Source of the DNA: Candidatus Latescibacterota bacterium
GTDB lineage: Bacteria > Latescibacterota > UBA2968
Direction of reading: 5' to 3'
Length of the DNA: 64,000 bases
Assembly (NCBI GenBank): GCA_022823725.1
Contig: JAJEHL010000016.1
Location: 177,331-241,330, forward strand
The notes beneath the pieces are model-generated. The model saw nothing but the letters and a program-made list of their open reading frames with translations, ran no database searches and had not been told where the DNA came from. Below are positions 44,523 to 53,239 of this stretch, piece after piece. Made by a program: the position numbers and the translations under genes. Every line of letters begins with the position of its first letter. Position 1 is the stretch's first letter.

Positions 44523-45569
44523 TCACCTCACTTTTTCAACAAACGGCCACATAAGATCGCTGTAGAATCGGTGGCCTGCGGCGCCGTAGTGGTGTTCAAC
44601 ATGGTCGGCCACACCGGCGATCTCGTAGAGACGCGCGATACCTTTGACCGCGCGATCCACTTCAGGCACGGGAAATAGCGTATCCTGTTTCCCATTGACA
44701 ATACAGAGATGGCGCGGGGCAATAAGACCTGTAACATCCCAGATCTCGCCAAAGCGCAAAACGCCGGGCACTGCATTGCAATCGCAATGATGAATCAAAC
44801 CGCCGGTGCCCACAAGCGTACAAAAAGAGCAACTCGGTATGGCAATGGTAATACGGGGATCAACCGCAGCGGCATAACAGGTGATAACCCCACCCCCCGA
44901 ATTGCCCATAACCAGAATCGTCGATGTATCGATCTCGGGAACATCCTGCGCCCAGTCAATAAGCCGCATCACATCCCACACGCGCTCACCCGTTGCAGTG
45001 CGCCCGGCGAGCAAAGCGTGCATAAACTGGCTGCGACAATCGCGGCCGCCGTGACGCTTGTTAATATCGGGAATAGCCGTAGTACTCGTACCGCGTGCAG
45101 CGGGCGCAATAGCGGCAAAACCGCGCTTGACCGCCTGAACAGCAACATCGCGGTCTTCCGCCTCGATCTTTTTGCGGTGATCCTCATCACTCGCTTTTCC
45201 AATATACGTATCCATGCCGTATCTGTCGTGCCCGTGCGGCAAAACAGCAAGCGGAAAAGGACCATCGCCCTTCGGTTGAAGATACCAGAAGGGCAAACCA
45301 AACCGCGACTCGGTAGTAATAACACCGGGTTGCAACGTATAATCACCCATATCTTGTGCTGCACCGAGTTGCACCTGAATCGTGTGATCGCCCAGAGACG
45401 CGCCAATACTTTCGAGACCCAGCATGTGCTGAAGCACCGGGCGCGCCTCATCTTGCCATTGAAAAAAAGATTCGCGATCAGTTGCTCGACACGCGACATA
45501 GCGCAGTTCGTCGGCGTAGAGAGAGTCGAGATAGGTGCGCACAGCACCGCTGTGTTCGAGATGTTCCAT
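44523..45569 (-). CDS. Alpha/beta hydrolase, acetyl xylan esterase/dienelactone hydrolase type
   Basis: A 348-residue serine hydrolase of the AXE1/Abhydrolase_7 type. The nucleophile elbow is ILVMGNSGGGVITCYAA, with Ser in GNSGG. The acid is in VNGKQDTLFPVPEV and the base in HHYGAAGHRFYSDL. A long N-terminal region precedes the oxyanion segment AVLPHGHDRYG. There is no signal peptide. It could remove acetyl groups from sugar fragments, consistent with the convergent sulfatase neighbour. It is divergent from the IMPase-like gene with 25 bases between starts. Confidence 0.85.
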   Translation of the reverse strand: MEHLEHSGAVRTYLDSLYADELRYVACRATDRESFFQWQDEARPVLQHMLGLESIGASLGDHTIQVQLGAAQDMGDYTLQPGVITTESRFGLPFWYLQPKGDGPFPLAVLPHGHDRYGMDTYIGKASDEDHRKKIEAEDRDVAVQAVKRGFAAIAPAARGTSTTAIPDINKRHGGRDCRSQFMHALLAGRTATGERVWDVMRLIDWAQDVPEIDTSTILVMGNSGGGVITCYAAAVDPRITIAIPSCSFCTLVGTGGLIHHCDCNAVPGVLRFGEIWDVTGLIAPRHLCIVNGKQDTLFPVPEVDRAVKGIARLYEIAGVADHVEHHYGAAGHRFYSDLMWPFVEKVR

Positions 45570-45594
45570 ATTTAATACCTTTCAAGGAAAAAAA

Positions 45595-46359
45595 ATGGCA
45601 GACACACTGCGGGAAGTACTGGACTTTGCAACAGATGCCGCCTGGCAAGCCGGGCGGATCACACTACAATATTTTCAGACCGGAGTCGAGGTAGAAGAAA
45701 AAGCGGATGAATCACCCGTAACGGCTGCTGACAAAGGGGCCGAAACAAAACTGAGAGAATTGATCGAAACGCGTTTCCCCAACGACGGCATTGTGGGAGA
45801 AGAGCACGAAGACAAACAAGGAACAACCGGACGACGATGGATCTTAGACCCCATTGACGGCACAAAATCATTCGTACACGGCGTCCCCCTATACGGAGTA
45901 ATGGTCGGCGTAGAGGTCGAGGACGAACCCGCCGTCGGCGTCGTCCATTTTCCAGCACTAAATGAAATGATTTGCGCCGCTAAGGGATTGGGTTGCACAT
46001 GGAATGGTCGCCCCGCGCGGGTATCTGATATATCGGATATACGAGACGCGACCGTGATCATGACCGATTTTGTGAATGGGCATAGTCGGGACGAAGCCAT
46101 AAACCGGATTTGCTCACGCGCCAAACTCGTGCGCGGCTGGGGCGATTGTTATGGCCACATGCTCGTCGCAACCGGGCGTGCAGAAATCATGCTTGACCCC
46201 ATTATGAGCGTATGGGACTGTGCTGCCCTCGCGCCCATCTTAGAAGAAGCGGGCGGCACATTCACAACGTGGAGCGGCGAGGCAACAATTTGGGGCAACG
46301 AAGCCGTGGGCACAAACGGAGCGTTGTTCGAAGAAGTAATGCAATTGATAAAAGGGTGA
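45595..46359 (+). CDS. Inositol-monophosphatase family phosphatase (IMPase or histidinol-phosphatase type)
   Basis: A 254-residue magnesium-dependent phosphatase. The metal-binding blocks are VGEEHEDKQG (Glu) and RRWILDPIDGTKSFVHGVP (the DPIDGT motif), with MSVWDCAALAPILEEAGG near the C-terminus (WDxAA). The HGVPLYGVMVGV stretch is like HisN-type histidinol-phosphatases as well as IMPase. No other histidine genes lie nearby, so the substrate is open. AAGGAAAAAAA precedes the ATG at 45595; the open frame upstream is not coding. The 3' end lies four bases from the convergent RidA-like gene. Confidence 0.88.
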   Translation: MADTLREVLDFATDAAWQAGRITLQYFQTGVEVEEKADESPVTAADKGAETKLRELIETRFPNDGIVGEEHEDKQGTTGRRWILDPIDGTKSFVHGVPLYGVMVGVEVEDEPAVGVVHFPALNEMICAAKGLGCTWNGRPARVSDISDIRDATVIMTDFVNGHSRDEAINRICSRAKLVRGWGDCYGHMLVATGRAEIMLDPIMSVWDCAALAPILEEAGGTFTTWSGEATIWGNEAVGTNGALFEEVMQLIKG

Positions 46360-46363
46360 TCTT

Positions 46364-47563
46364 TTACCCTGCAAATATCGAACGATTTGATATGCCGCAG
46401 ATGTGATCTTCGCGCATAAATCCCGGTATAAATTGAGCCGTTCGGCCTGAAGGCGCCACGCCAGTATAATAGCCCGAAAACTGTTCATTGAAAGTAGTCA
46501 AACGATCGCGCGAAGCCTCACTACTCTCTGCAGCCACAATGTACGCGTTGTTAAAAACCCCATTTTCCTTTAGCCCCGCGCCGCCTGCCGCTACGATATG
46601 CCCGTCAATCGTATTGAGAATAGCGTCTGCATCATCACCGCCCACACCGCTTACGAGCACCTCGGATACCCCCTGCCTTCGAATGGCAGTCCATGTACTA
46701 AAACCATCCACAATCTCCCCCGATCGATCAATAGTGACATCGCCGGTGACACAACGCGGTTGGGGTTCCACAATGCCATCGAGATTGGGAATGCGCGAGA
46801 CCGGATAAATTCTACCTGCGGGGCGGTGGTCTCCAAAATAATCGGCAATCACTTCGCGCACGGTCTCAATACGCGTCCAGGTTGCCGAAGGATTGTCGTC
46901 AATCGCGACGAGCACCTCGAGATGCGCGGTTTGGGTCTTGAAATCCACATTGTCTGCCGCGAGCTTTTTTTCGTACTGTTCTACGAGCACAAATTCCATC
47001 TCTTGCTTGAGATCATCGCCGAGTGTCGTAACCGCATTGCCCTCAGCATCGGTGTGCATCACCGACGCGCCACTGGGCTGGTGATCGGTCCACGCGCCGT
47101 ATTCGATCTTCCCATCGCCAAAGGAAATATCCTCGCCCTTAACCGCTTTGATTTCCACCTCAAAAAGCGCTACTGGATCTGGAAACCCTTCCCCATGTGT
47201 AAAACGCGCCATGCGATTGGATTTGAGTTCGCACCCCGTCACAGCATCAATCATAGGTCCATATACGGCATTGAACGCATCTCGATAAACCTCACAGTCG
47301 TCACGGCTATCAGAGGGTGTCGTCCACAGAACATCGGTTTTGTACACATCGCCCCAGTTCGCGCCCCCACGCGCAAGGCCCAGACTCAGATTCTCAATGG
47401 TGCCAAACCACTCTGATCCGAGTTCATTGGGATACTGTGTACCCACATTGCCGCTGGGTTCAACGAGGCGTACGACCTGATCGTCGTTGTATGTCATAAC
47501 GACTTCGGCTGTGCTACAAAAAATGGGAATGGGCTTGTGACGGATAATATTGACGCTTGCCAT
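46364..47563 (-). CDS. RidA/YjgF-like protein with probable duplicated domain
   Basis: A 399-residue soluble protein. Residues about 30-170 resemble a RidA/YjgF (UK114) domain: QYPNELGSEWFGTIENLSLG, ARGGANWGDVYKTDVLWTTP and DPVALFEVEIKAV. A second similar block follows around 220-390: KTQTAHLEVLVAID, RIETVREVIADYFGDHRPAG and AEYSE-like strands. The common Arg at the end of RidA active sites cannot be placed safely. RidA proteins destroy reactive enamines or imines; in this length class the role is unknown. It is convergent with the IMPase-like gene. Confidence 0.6.
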   Translation of the reverse strand: MASVNIIRHKPIPIFCSTAEVVMTYNDDQVVRLVEPSGNVGTQYPNELGSEWFGTIENLSLGLARGGANWGDVYKTDVLWTTPSDSRDDCEVYRDAFNAVYGPMIDAVTGCELKSNRMARFTHGEGFPDPVALFEVEIKAVKGEDISFGDGKIEYGAWTDHQPSGASVMHTDAEGNAVTTLGDDLKQEMEFVLVEQYEKKLAADNVDFKTQTAHLEVLVAIDDNPSATWTRIETVREVIADYFGDHRPAGRIYPVSRIPNLDGIVEPQPRCVTGDVTIDRSGEIVDGFSTWTAIRRQGVSEVLVSGVGGDDADAILNTIDGHIVAAGGAGLKENGVFNNAYIVAAESSEASRDRLTTFNEQFSGYYTGVAPSGRTAQFIPGFMREDHICGISNRSIFAG

Positions 47564-47652
47564 AGTGAAAAATCCTTTGTGTTGGAGTTACCAGAAATTC
47601 GATTTTCTACAAGATAGAACCAAAAATACGCAATGTCAATGCACGCGAAAGA

Positions 47653-48405
47653 TCAGCCACCTTTAGATTGAAAAAACGCCCGCGCTTCGGCGAGAGACTC
47701 GTGGTTGCCAATATCGAGAACACCGCCATCAATATCGTACGCATAAACGGTTTCGCATGTGTGCAACCACGCCACAAAATGCCCGGGCGCATCGGGATTG
47801 CCTCCGTTGGCGATATATTCTTTAAAACGGGGCAGTATCGACGCCGGATAAATATAAACCGGCGATGCCGACCATTCAGAAATAGGTCTATCGGGTTTCT
47901 CAATAAATTGCATCACCCGATTATCCTCACCTAACTGGACATTGCCCCGGCGCTTGCGATCATCGTAGTCGGGATTGTGGCGCACGGCAATATGAGAGAC
48001 GGGATTGGATTTGAATGTATGGACCAATTTTTGGAGAGAAAACAGCAGAATATTATCCGCGGCGAGAACGAGAACATCATCGGCAATATTGCATGCTTCA
48101 ATAGCGAACTGGATATCGCCCACAGCACCCAAACGATTATCATTGGAAGTCGTGCCATCGTCGAGAATTTCTGTTTCCAAACCAGCCTGTATCGCTTTAT
48201 TTTTACATGCCCAATCGACAAACTGCCCGTAAAATCGGCAATTGGTCACCACATATACACCATCGATATCTGGAATAGCTTTAATCTGTTCAATCAGGTG
48301 ATCGAGAATCGTCTTACCCCCCACTTCGAGCAGAGGCTTGGGAAAATTTTTCGTAAGAGGATACAGCCGTGTGGCGTATCCCGCCGCGAGAATAATAGCT
48401 TTCAC
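47653..48405 (-). CDS. Sugar-1-phosphate nucleotidyltransferase
   Basis: A 250-residue enzyme that joins a sugar-1-phosphate to a nucleotide. The signature is KAIILAAGYATRLYPLTKN, then FPKPLLEVGGKTILDHLIEQ, with the pyrophosphorylase Lys. VLAADNILLFSLQKLV marks the Asp metal site, and VLDIGNHESLAEARAFF ends the chain. It begins with GTG inside the stop of the galacturonokinase-like gene (GTGA overlap), so the two are coupled. The kinase product would be its substrate, giving UDP- or dTDP-linked sugar. It lacks the C-terminal left-handed helix of bifunctional GlmU-type enzymes. Confidence 0.88.
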   Translation of the reverse strand: MKAIILAAGYATRLYPLTKNFPKPLLEVGGKTILDHLIEQIKAIPDIDGVYVVTNCRFYGQFVDWACKNKAIQAGLETEILDDGTTSNDNRLGAVGDIQFAIEACNIADDVLVLAADNILLFSLQKLVHTFKSNPVSHIAVRHNPDYDDRKRRGNVQLGEDNRVMQFIEKPDRPISEWSASPVYIYPASILPRFKEYIANGGNPDAPGHFVAWLHTCETVYAYDIDGGVLDIGNHESLAEARAFFQSKGG

Positions 48406-49583
48406 AGAATCATAGCTCCATTATCGGGTTGACAAATAAAGACTGGGGCATTTTTTGATAAATCGGGATGTTTGGCCCGATAAGCCGATTGAATCTGTTC
48501 AATCGCTGCACTGGATTTCTGGGGATTGACCAGCGCAACACAACACCCCCGAAAACCGGCGCCACTAAACCTGGCACCGTAAACCCCATCGGTTTCAATA
48601 AGAATACGATAGAGATCAATGAGGGGCTTACTACCGCATTCGTAATTCTCAATAGAACTGCGCCCCGATTCGGCGATCAGCCTGCCAAAAGTCTTGAGGT
48701 CGCCCTCGCGCCAGGCATCAATACCCAGACGCACGCGCTCAGATTCCGTAAAAAAGTGTCTGGCGCGTTTGGCCAGAGCACCGCTTAACAGGTTTTTATG
48801 CATTTCGTATTCTTCAAAAGTAATATTGCCGAGCAGAGGTTCTCGATCAGAACGCCCCACGGCATCGAGCAATATTCGCGCTGCGCGGGCGCATTCATCT
48901 ACCCGCGCGTTATACCCCGTCGAAACCAGAGCCTCGCGCAAACCCGATTGGGCAATCAAAATATCAAAATCTGGTATAGCGCTGGACCGGGGGATCAATT
49001 CATGCGAGGCAGACGCGCAATCAATCACCGTGAGAAAGCCCTTTTGCGATAACAGAATCGCCGACTGATCCAGAATGCCATTTTTCAGACCGAGGTAGCC
49101 ATTTTCAATCGCCTGATCGAGCCGAATATTATCTCCTGGCGACAGGGGCAAATCATTGGCCTCTTCATAAGCGAGCAAATACGCCACGCCAATCGCGGCC
49201 GATGAACTCAACCCCCCTTCGTTCATCCTGCCCGCTGTAAGCCCCGTAATCCCGCATGTGAGATTATGGCCCTCTTGCTGCAATGCGCGCACAGCACCGC
49301 GCGGAAAATTGCCCCAATCCCCATCTATTTTGTCGGGCACATCGCTCAGTGCAAACGAGACCTCACCCTCAAACGTAAGGCTCTGAAGATGCGTATTTCC
49401 ATCGCCCGATGGCGCAAAAGCGAGGTACACAGCCTGGTCAATAGCCATAGCCGTAACCTGCCCGAGCTGGTGATCAATATGCGCGCCGAGCGGACATATC
49501 CGATAAGGCGATTGCACAACGCGCACATCGGCAGGTGCAATACCAAATCGGCGATTCATTTCAGTTTTGAGCTGGTCTATCAT
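48402..49583 (-). CDS. GHMP kinase, galacturonokinase-like
   Basis: A 393-residue GHMP kinase. The substrate segment is QSPYRICPLGAHIDHQLG, where galactokinase has a GEHTDY-type sequence. This PYRICPLGAHIDHQ form is what I recall for plant galacturonokinase. NEGGLSSSAAIGVAYLLAY is the ATP loop, ENGYLGLKNGILDQSAILLS the catalytic Asp region, and GARFSGAGFRGCCVALV motif 3. These blocks track the plant enzyme closely over the whole length. It would turn D-galacturonate into galacturonate-1-phosphate. The nucleotidyltransferase is coupled downstream. No SD is visible; a degenerate heptamer array sits directly before the ATG. Divergent from mannonate dehydratase. Confidence 0.8.
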   Translation of the reverse strand: MIDQLKTEMNRRFGIAPADVRVVQSPYRICPLGAHIDHQLGQVTAMAIDQAVYLAFAPSGDGNTHLQSLTFEGEVSFALSDVPDKIDGDWGNFPRGAVRALQQEGHNLTCGITGLTAGRMNEGGLSSSAAIGVAYLLAYEEANDLPLSPGDNIRLDQAIENGYLGLKNGILDQSAILLSQKGFLTVIDCASASHELIPRSSAIPDFDILIAQSGLREALVSTGYNARVDECARAARILLDAVGRSDREPLLGNITFEEYEMHKNLLSGALAKRARHFFTESERVRLGIDAWREGDLKTFGRLIAESGRSSIENYECGSKPLIDLYRILIETDGVYGARFSGAGFRGCCVALVNPQKSSAAIEQIQSAYRAKHPDLSKNAPVFICQPDNGAMIL

Positions 49584-49611
49584 GAGTAATCAGTTGTCTA
49601 TTGTCAGCAAT
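49584..49611. repeat. Degenerate heptanucleotide array
   Basis: Four 7-base units read gagtaat, cagttgt, ctattgt and cagcaat, a worn form of the CAGTTRT array at 5824-5854. It lies in the divergent gap between galacturonokinase-like and mannonate dehydratase genes, directly next to the former's start codon. Confidence 0.5.
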
Positions 49612-49644
49612 CAAATACATTACCAAAAAAGGGGAACAACCGCA

Positions 49645-50673
49645 ATGCCACAAATCAAAATAGGCAAAGGTATAGGCGATATTTCAGAACAGACATTGCG
49701 CTTTTATCGACAAATTGGAGTCGATGCGGTAGCGATGCCAACGCGATGGCGTACAGAACCGGGAACGGGTGAACGCAAACTGGTACCGCCGACACAGACG
49801 GGACCAAAAGGCGCGCAAGGAGGGATATGGGACGAGCGGGAATTGCAACGCATCAAAGCGAGAATCGAATCGTATGATCTAATACCTCTAATCGCGGGAT
49901 TGGGTATTTCAGGGCGCGTATTAATGGGCCAACCGGGCCGAGAAGACGATCTACAAATTATCAAAGCCAATATCGAAATCGCAGGACGACTGGGACTGCG
50001 AGCATTGAACTACAGCTTCACAGCCCTCAGAGCATCAGAAGGATATGCGGCGCAGCGAGGCGTGGGACGCGGTGGCGCAGATCTGCGGGATTTTGACAAC
50101 GAGCGGATAGCCAATCTCCCACCTCTTAATTCAATCGGGCGAATTGGGATGGATAAAATGTGGGACAACCTGACCTATTTTTTGGAAAACGCGGTCCCAA
50201 CGGCAGAAAAAGCGGGTGTACAATTGACCGCACATCCCAATGATCCACCGATCCCAGAATATCGCGGCGTTGCCCAACCCCTGGGCGATATCGAAGGCAT
50301 GCAACGGTTGATCGAAGTGATAGACAGCCCATCAAATTGCATTTTTTACGACACGGGCGTAATGACGGAAAAAGGCGCAGACGCCGTCGAGATGATTCGC
50401 TATTTTGGATCGCGGAATCGCATTGGAACCGTACATTTCCGGAATGTGAAAGTGGAAATACCTCGATTTAAATATATCGAGACCTTTCACGACGACGGCG
50501 AATGCGATATGTTTGCCTGCGTTCAGGCATTTCAAGAGGTGGGTTACAACGGCATGATTGATCCCGACCACACGCCGGGCATCCTGGGCGACACACCAGA
50601 TACGCGCATTGGCTGGGCGTATGCCATCGGTCAAATGGTGGCAATGCGAAATGCCGTAGAAAAAAACAAATAA
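49645..50673 (+). CDS. Mannonate dehydratase family protein (UxuA-like)
   Basis: A 342-residue TIM-barrel protein of the UxuA/xylose-isomerase-like fold. UxuA-type blocks are AHPNDPPIPEYRG, IGTVHFRNVKVEIPR (His of the metal site), FHDDGECDMFACVQAFQEVG and NGMIDPDHTPG. These contain the metal and catalytic His and Asp of UxuA. It would dehydrate D-mannonate to KDG, which KdgK and Eda at 3.3-5.1 kb would then use. The ATG at 49645 follows AAAGGGGAACAACCGCA; an open frame upstream is not coding. It is divergent from the galacturonokinase-like gene and ends before a terminator. Confidence 0.85.
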   Translation: MPQIKIGKGIGDISEQTLRFYRQIGVDAVAMPTRWRTEPGTGERKLVPPTQTGPKGAQGGIWDERELQRIKARIESYDLIPLIAGLGISGRVLMGQPGREDDLQIIKANIEIAGRLGLRALNYSFTALRASEGYAAQRGVGRGGADLRDFDNERIANLPPLNSIGRIGMDKMWDNLTYFLENAVPTAEKAGVQLTAHPNDPPIPEYRGVAQPLGDIEGMQRLIEVIDSPSNCIFYDTGVMTEKGADAVEMIRYFGSRNRIGTVHFRNVKVEIPRFKYIETFHDDGECDMFACVQAFQEVGYNGMIDPDHTPGILGDTPDTRIGWAYAIGQMVAMRNAVEKNK

Positions 50674-50704
50674 AAAAGCCCCAACGCGGAAAAGCGTTGG
50701 GGCT
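50672..50704 (-). terminator. Bidirectional terminator between mannonate dehydratase and the 41-residue gene
   Basis: A perfect 11-pair stem AGCCCCAACGC / GCGTTGGGGCT (50677-50687 and 50694-50704) with a six-base loop. A run of A on the left makes a T tail for minus-strand transcripts of the small gene; on the plus strand the T tail is poor. Confidence 0.8.
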
Positions 50705-50721
50705 ACATGTGATATTACGTG

Positions 50722-50847
50722 TCAGAAACTGAGAACACTATAAACCAGAGTAATCGCAAAAATCACGCCTATAATGCCCATGGCAACTTTGAATTGTAAG
50801 CTGATTCTATCCTCTTCCCGGTCGCGCAAATCGTTGAAAGTCTGCAT
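50722..50847 (-). CDS. 41-residue membrane microprotein
   Basis: A short frame with ATG at 50847, behind AAAGGGGGAAAGCC on the minus strand, and stop at 50722. The protein is 41 residues: a charged start QTFNDLRDREEDRISLQFKV, then one hydrophobic helix MGIIGVIFAITLVYSVLSF, so it should sit in the inner membrane with its N-terminus inside. A clear terminator (50672-50704) follows 18 bases after the stop. SD, size and helix together make it believable. No known family is recognised. Its neighbours, mannonate dehydratase and cytochrome c, do not suggest a function. Confidence 0.65.
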   Translation of the reverse strand: MQTFNDLRDREEDRISLQFKVAMGIIGVIFAITLVYSVLSF

Positions 50848-50941
50848 GGCTTTCCCCCTTTGAGTAGTGCGGACGGATATGTTCTATTCTATATAAACAA
50901 TACTAATTTTTTATATTAAGTCAATAGACAAAATACGACTC

Positions 50942-50970
50942 TTGACAATTTATACAGATGAATCTATCGT
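50942..50970 (+). promoter_or_regulatory. Promoter of the diheme cytochrome gene
   Basis: TTGACA (50942-50947), 17 bases, then TATCGT (50965-50970). The start point would be near 50977, about 33 bases before the cytochrome start at 51010. Confidence 0.6.
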
Positions 50971-51009
50971 TTGCAATAGATTTTGTATGGACGTCATACT
51001 CGGAGAAAT

Positions 51010-51984
51010 ATGCAAATGAAGTGGGTGGTCGCGATTGTAACAGTTATCGTTGTGGGGGCGCTGGGCGTTGCTTACCATCTGAAGACCAATTTTCCCAAAG
51101 CAGATCCGCCTTATAATATTCGCGTGTCGGGAACACCCGAACAGATCGCACGAGGACGTTATTTAGCCAATCACGTCACGGTATGTCTCGAATGCCATTC
51201 AACGCGGGATTGGGCGCATTATTCTGCGCCACCGCTACCGGGCACCGAAGGCAAAGGCGGCGAGGTATTTCCCGAAACAGCGGGATTTCCAGGCACCTTG
51301 ATCGCGCCCAATATTACACCGGCAGCTCTGGGAGATTGGACAGATGGCGAAATCATTCGGGCTTTTACCAGCGGCATAAATAAAAACGGCGATCCGCTTT
51401 TCCCACTGATGCCCTATCGCGCATATCGAAATCTGATGCCAGCAGATATTGAATCCATTGTCGCTTATTTGCGCACATTAACTCCCATTGACCATATTCC
51501 ACCGCGATCCAAATTGAATTTTCCCATGAACCTGATAGTACGCACAATGCCCGAACCCTACAAACTCCCCAAATCAATTGACCCCTCAGACCCCATTGTT
51601 TATGGCGAGTATTTGGCGACCATTGCCGGATGTGCCACTTGCCACACGCCTCATGATCAAAAACAGAGGGAGCCAGTTGAAGGCATGCAATTTGCCGGAG
51701 GATTTCCATTTCGATTGCCCAGTGGCAAAACCGTGCAATCGGCGAATATTACACCCGACGGAGAAACGGGAATTGGGCACTGGCAAAAAGAGTACTTCAT
51801 CGGGCGTTTCAGGCAATTTGCCGGAGAAAACGCAAAGCACATCCTATTGCAAGATGGCATGAACAGCGTGATGCCCTGGACAATGTACGCGGGCATGACA
51901 GACGAAGATCTCAGCGCCATCTACGACTATCTGCAAACCGTCGCGCCAATCCGAAATGCCGTCGAACGGTTTGCAGAACAATAG
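51010..51984 (+). CDS. Diheme cytochrome c family protein
   Basis: A 324-residue exported haem protein. An uncleaved or cleaved N-terminal helix (VVAIVTVIVVGALGVAYHL) is followed by two c-type haem sites, CLECHST (about residue 58) and CATCHTPHD (about residue 208). Methionine ligands are plausible in LFPLMPYRAYRNL and SVMPWTMYAGM. The two halves look like repeats of one domain (GEYLA / GRYLANH starts, NITP twice). It resembles gluconate or alcohol dehydrogenase cytochrome subunits, but no dehydrogenase subunit lies beside it. Start ATG at 51010 or 51016; GGAG is at 51002. A periplasmic electron carrier is most likely. Confidence 0.87.
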   Translation: MQMKWVVAIVTVIVVGALGVAYHLKTNFPKADPPYNIRVSGTPEQIARGRYLANHVTVCLECHSTRDWAHYSAPPLPGTEGKGGEVFPETAGFPGTLIAPNITPAALGDWTDGEIIRAFTSGINKNGDPLFPLMPYRAYRNLMPADIESIVAYLRTLTPIDHIPPRSKLNFPMNLIVRTMPEPYKLPKSIDPSDPIVYGEYLATIAGCATCHTPHDQKQREPVEGMQFAGGFPFRLPSGKTVQSANITPDGETGIGHWQKEYFIGRFRQFAGENAKHILLQDGMNSVMPWTMYAGMTDEDLSAIYDYLQTVAPIRNAVERFAEQ

Positions 51985-51994
51985 AGAGGAAAGA

Positions 51995-52771
51995 ATGAAC
52001 ACGGGTTCCGGAGCATTTAATTTTGGTCGCATCAAAGTATGGTATCATTGCCCACAAGACCGTCTTACCGACCTGCCAGTGGTATTTGTCCTGCACGGAG
52101 CCTCTCGCAATGCCAGCACCTATCGCGACACCTGGGCCAGTCATGCCGATAGACATGGCTTTTTATTATTCGCTCCAGAATTTTCACAGGCAAATTACCC
52201 CGATGAAACAACATTTAACCTCGGCAATGTATTTGCCGAAGATGGCACGCGAAATGCCAGTGCCGACTGGTCTTTTCAAGCCATTGAAGGCATTTTTCAT
52301 CACGTCAAAAAACAAGTGGGACTCCGGGCATCGTCCTACGGATTCTATGGGCATTCAGCCGGCAGCCAGTTTGTACACCGATTTTTGTACTTCATGCCTC
52401 AGTCACATGCACATATCTTTGTAGCGGCTAACGCAGGATGGTACACCATGCCCACATTCGAACAGACCTACCCCTATGGACTGTCCGGATCGGGCCTAAC
52501 TGTCGCGGACTTAAAACGGTCTCTAAGCCAGCGGGTTGTAGTACTCCTGGGCACTGATGATGTAGATGTGAACCACCCCAAATTGAGACGCACGCCGCAG
52601 GCGATGATGCAGGGCGCACACCGCTTTGAACGCGGTCACACATTTTTTGAAACGGCAAAACGAGAAGCCGAAGCACTAAACGTGTCATTTAACTGGCAGT
52701 TGGACACAGTGCCCAACGTGGGACACAACAATGCGGGAATGGCAAAAGTCGGCGTTGCGTATTTGGTGTGA
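51995..52771 (+). CDS. Alpha/beta hydrolase (PHB depolymerase/esterase-like)
   Basis: A 258-residue serine hydrolase. The nucleophile motif is GFYGHSAGSQFVHRF with Ser in GHSAGS. The oxyanion segment is VVFVLHGASRNASTYRDTW, the acid lies in VVLLGTDDVDVNHP and the base in VPNVGHNNAGM. This is the layout of esterase D or PHB-depolymerase-like proteins. There is no signal peptide. AGAGAGGAAAGA precedes the ATG. The ten-base gap from the cytochrome gene suggests cotranscription. A terminator-like hairpin lies beyond, at 52892. Confidence 0.83.
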   Translation: MNTGSGAFNFGRIKVWYHCPQDRLTDLPVVFVLHGASRNASTYRDTWASHADRHGFLLFAPEFSQANYPDETTFNLGNVFAEDGTRNASADWSFQAIEGIFHHVKKQVGLRASSYGFYGHSAGSQFVHRFLYFMPQSHAHIFVAANAGWYTMPTFEQTYPYGLSGSGLTVADLKRSLSQRVVVLLGTDDVDVNHPKLRRTPQAMMQGAHRFERGHTFFETAKREAEALNVSFNWQLDTVPNVGHNNAGMAKVGVAYLV

Positions 52772-52887
52772 TCCGCAGGCATGTCCCCCGTATAAAAACA
52801 CTACGGGGCAGGCTCTGCGGATGTAAGCAGGGATGGACGCAGATAAAAACAGATAAAATGGGGGCTGGAGGCTGGACAGGCTGACCA

Positions 52888-53234
52888 CAAAAAAAGAATG
52901 GCCGCGATGAATGATCGCGGCCATTTATATACAAGTCATGGAACCTCCTATGTCAGCCGACCGGGGGAGAGGTCCTAACACCCGATCGCTGGATACAGAT
53001 TGGTGGCATAGTAACCTCCTCTTATTAAGTGTTGCGGCCCGTCACACCCACTCGCGGTCCGATGAACTCTCTATGCCCTGTGTGTTTGCGCGATGGCCTT
53101 TAAAGAAATTGCTTTCCAGGTCGGGTCACCGAATGGCGGTAACGAGTCCGACACCAAAAAAGACCAGATGTAAAACACACGGGCGAGAACCTTTTCGAGC
53201 GGAATGCCGCCTGACGATTCATATCGCCTATCTA
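52888..53234 (-). ncRNA. Unassigned transcript (possible structured RNA with two tiny SD-led frames)
   Basis: Between a consensus promoter (53240-53268) and a strong terminator (52892-52925) on the minus strand lie about 345 bases without a real gene. Two AGGAGGTT sites precede tiny frames: ATG at 53010 giving an 18-residue peptide, and an ATG near 52940 giving four residues. I matched it by eye against 6S RNA, RNase P RNA, SRP RNA and tmRNA and saw none of their constant parts. It may be a small regulatory RNA, a leader peptide transcript, or the rest of a lost gene. Transcription itself is inference from the flanking signals. Confidence 0.45.
52892..52925 (-). terminator. Strong terminator hairpin
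   Basis: A perfect 12-pair stem AATGGCCGCGAT / ATCGCGGCCATT (52897-52908 and 52914-52925) with a five-base loop. On the minus strand a C and then seven T follow, a strong intrinsic terminator. On the plus strand it could stop the esterase transcript, but only a weak T tail exists. Confidence 0.85.
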
Positions 53235-53239
53235 TAGAA

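Noticed and set aside
52911..53237. 108-codon plus-strand frame as a gene
   Set aside because: No SD, odd composition, overlaps the terminator hairpin and lies opposite the promoter-terminator unit.
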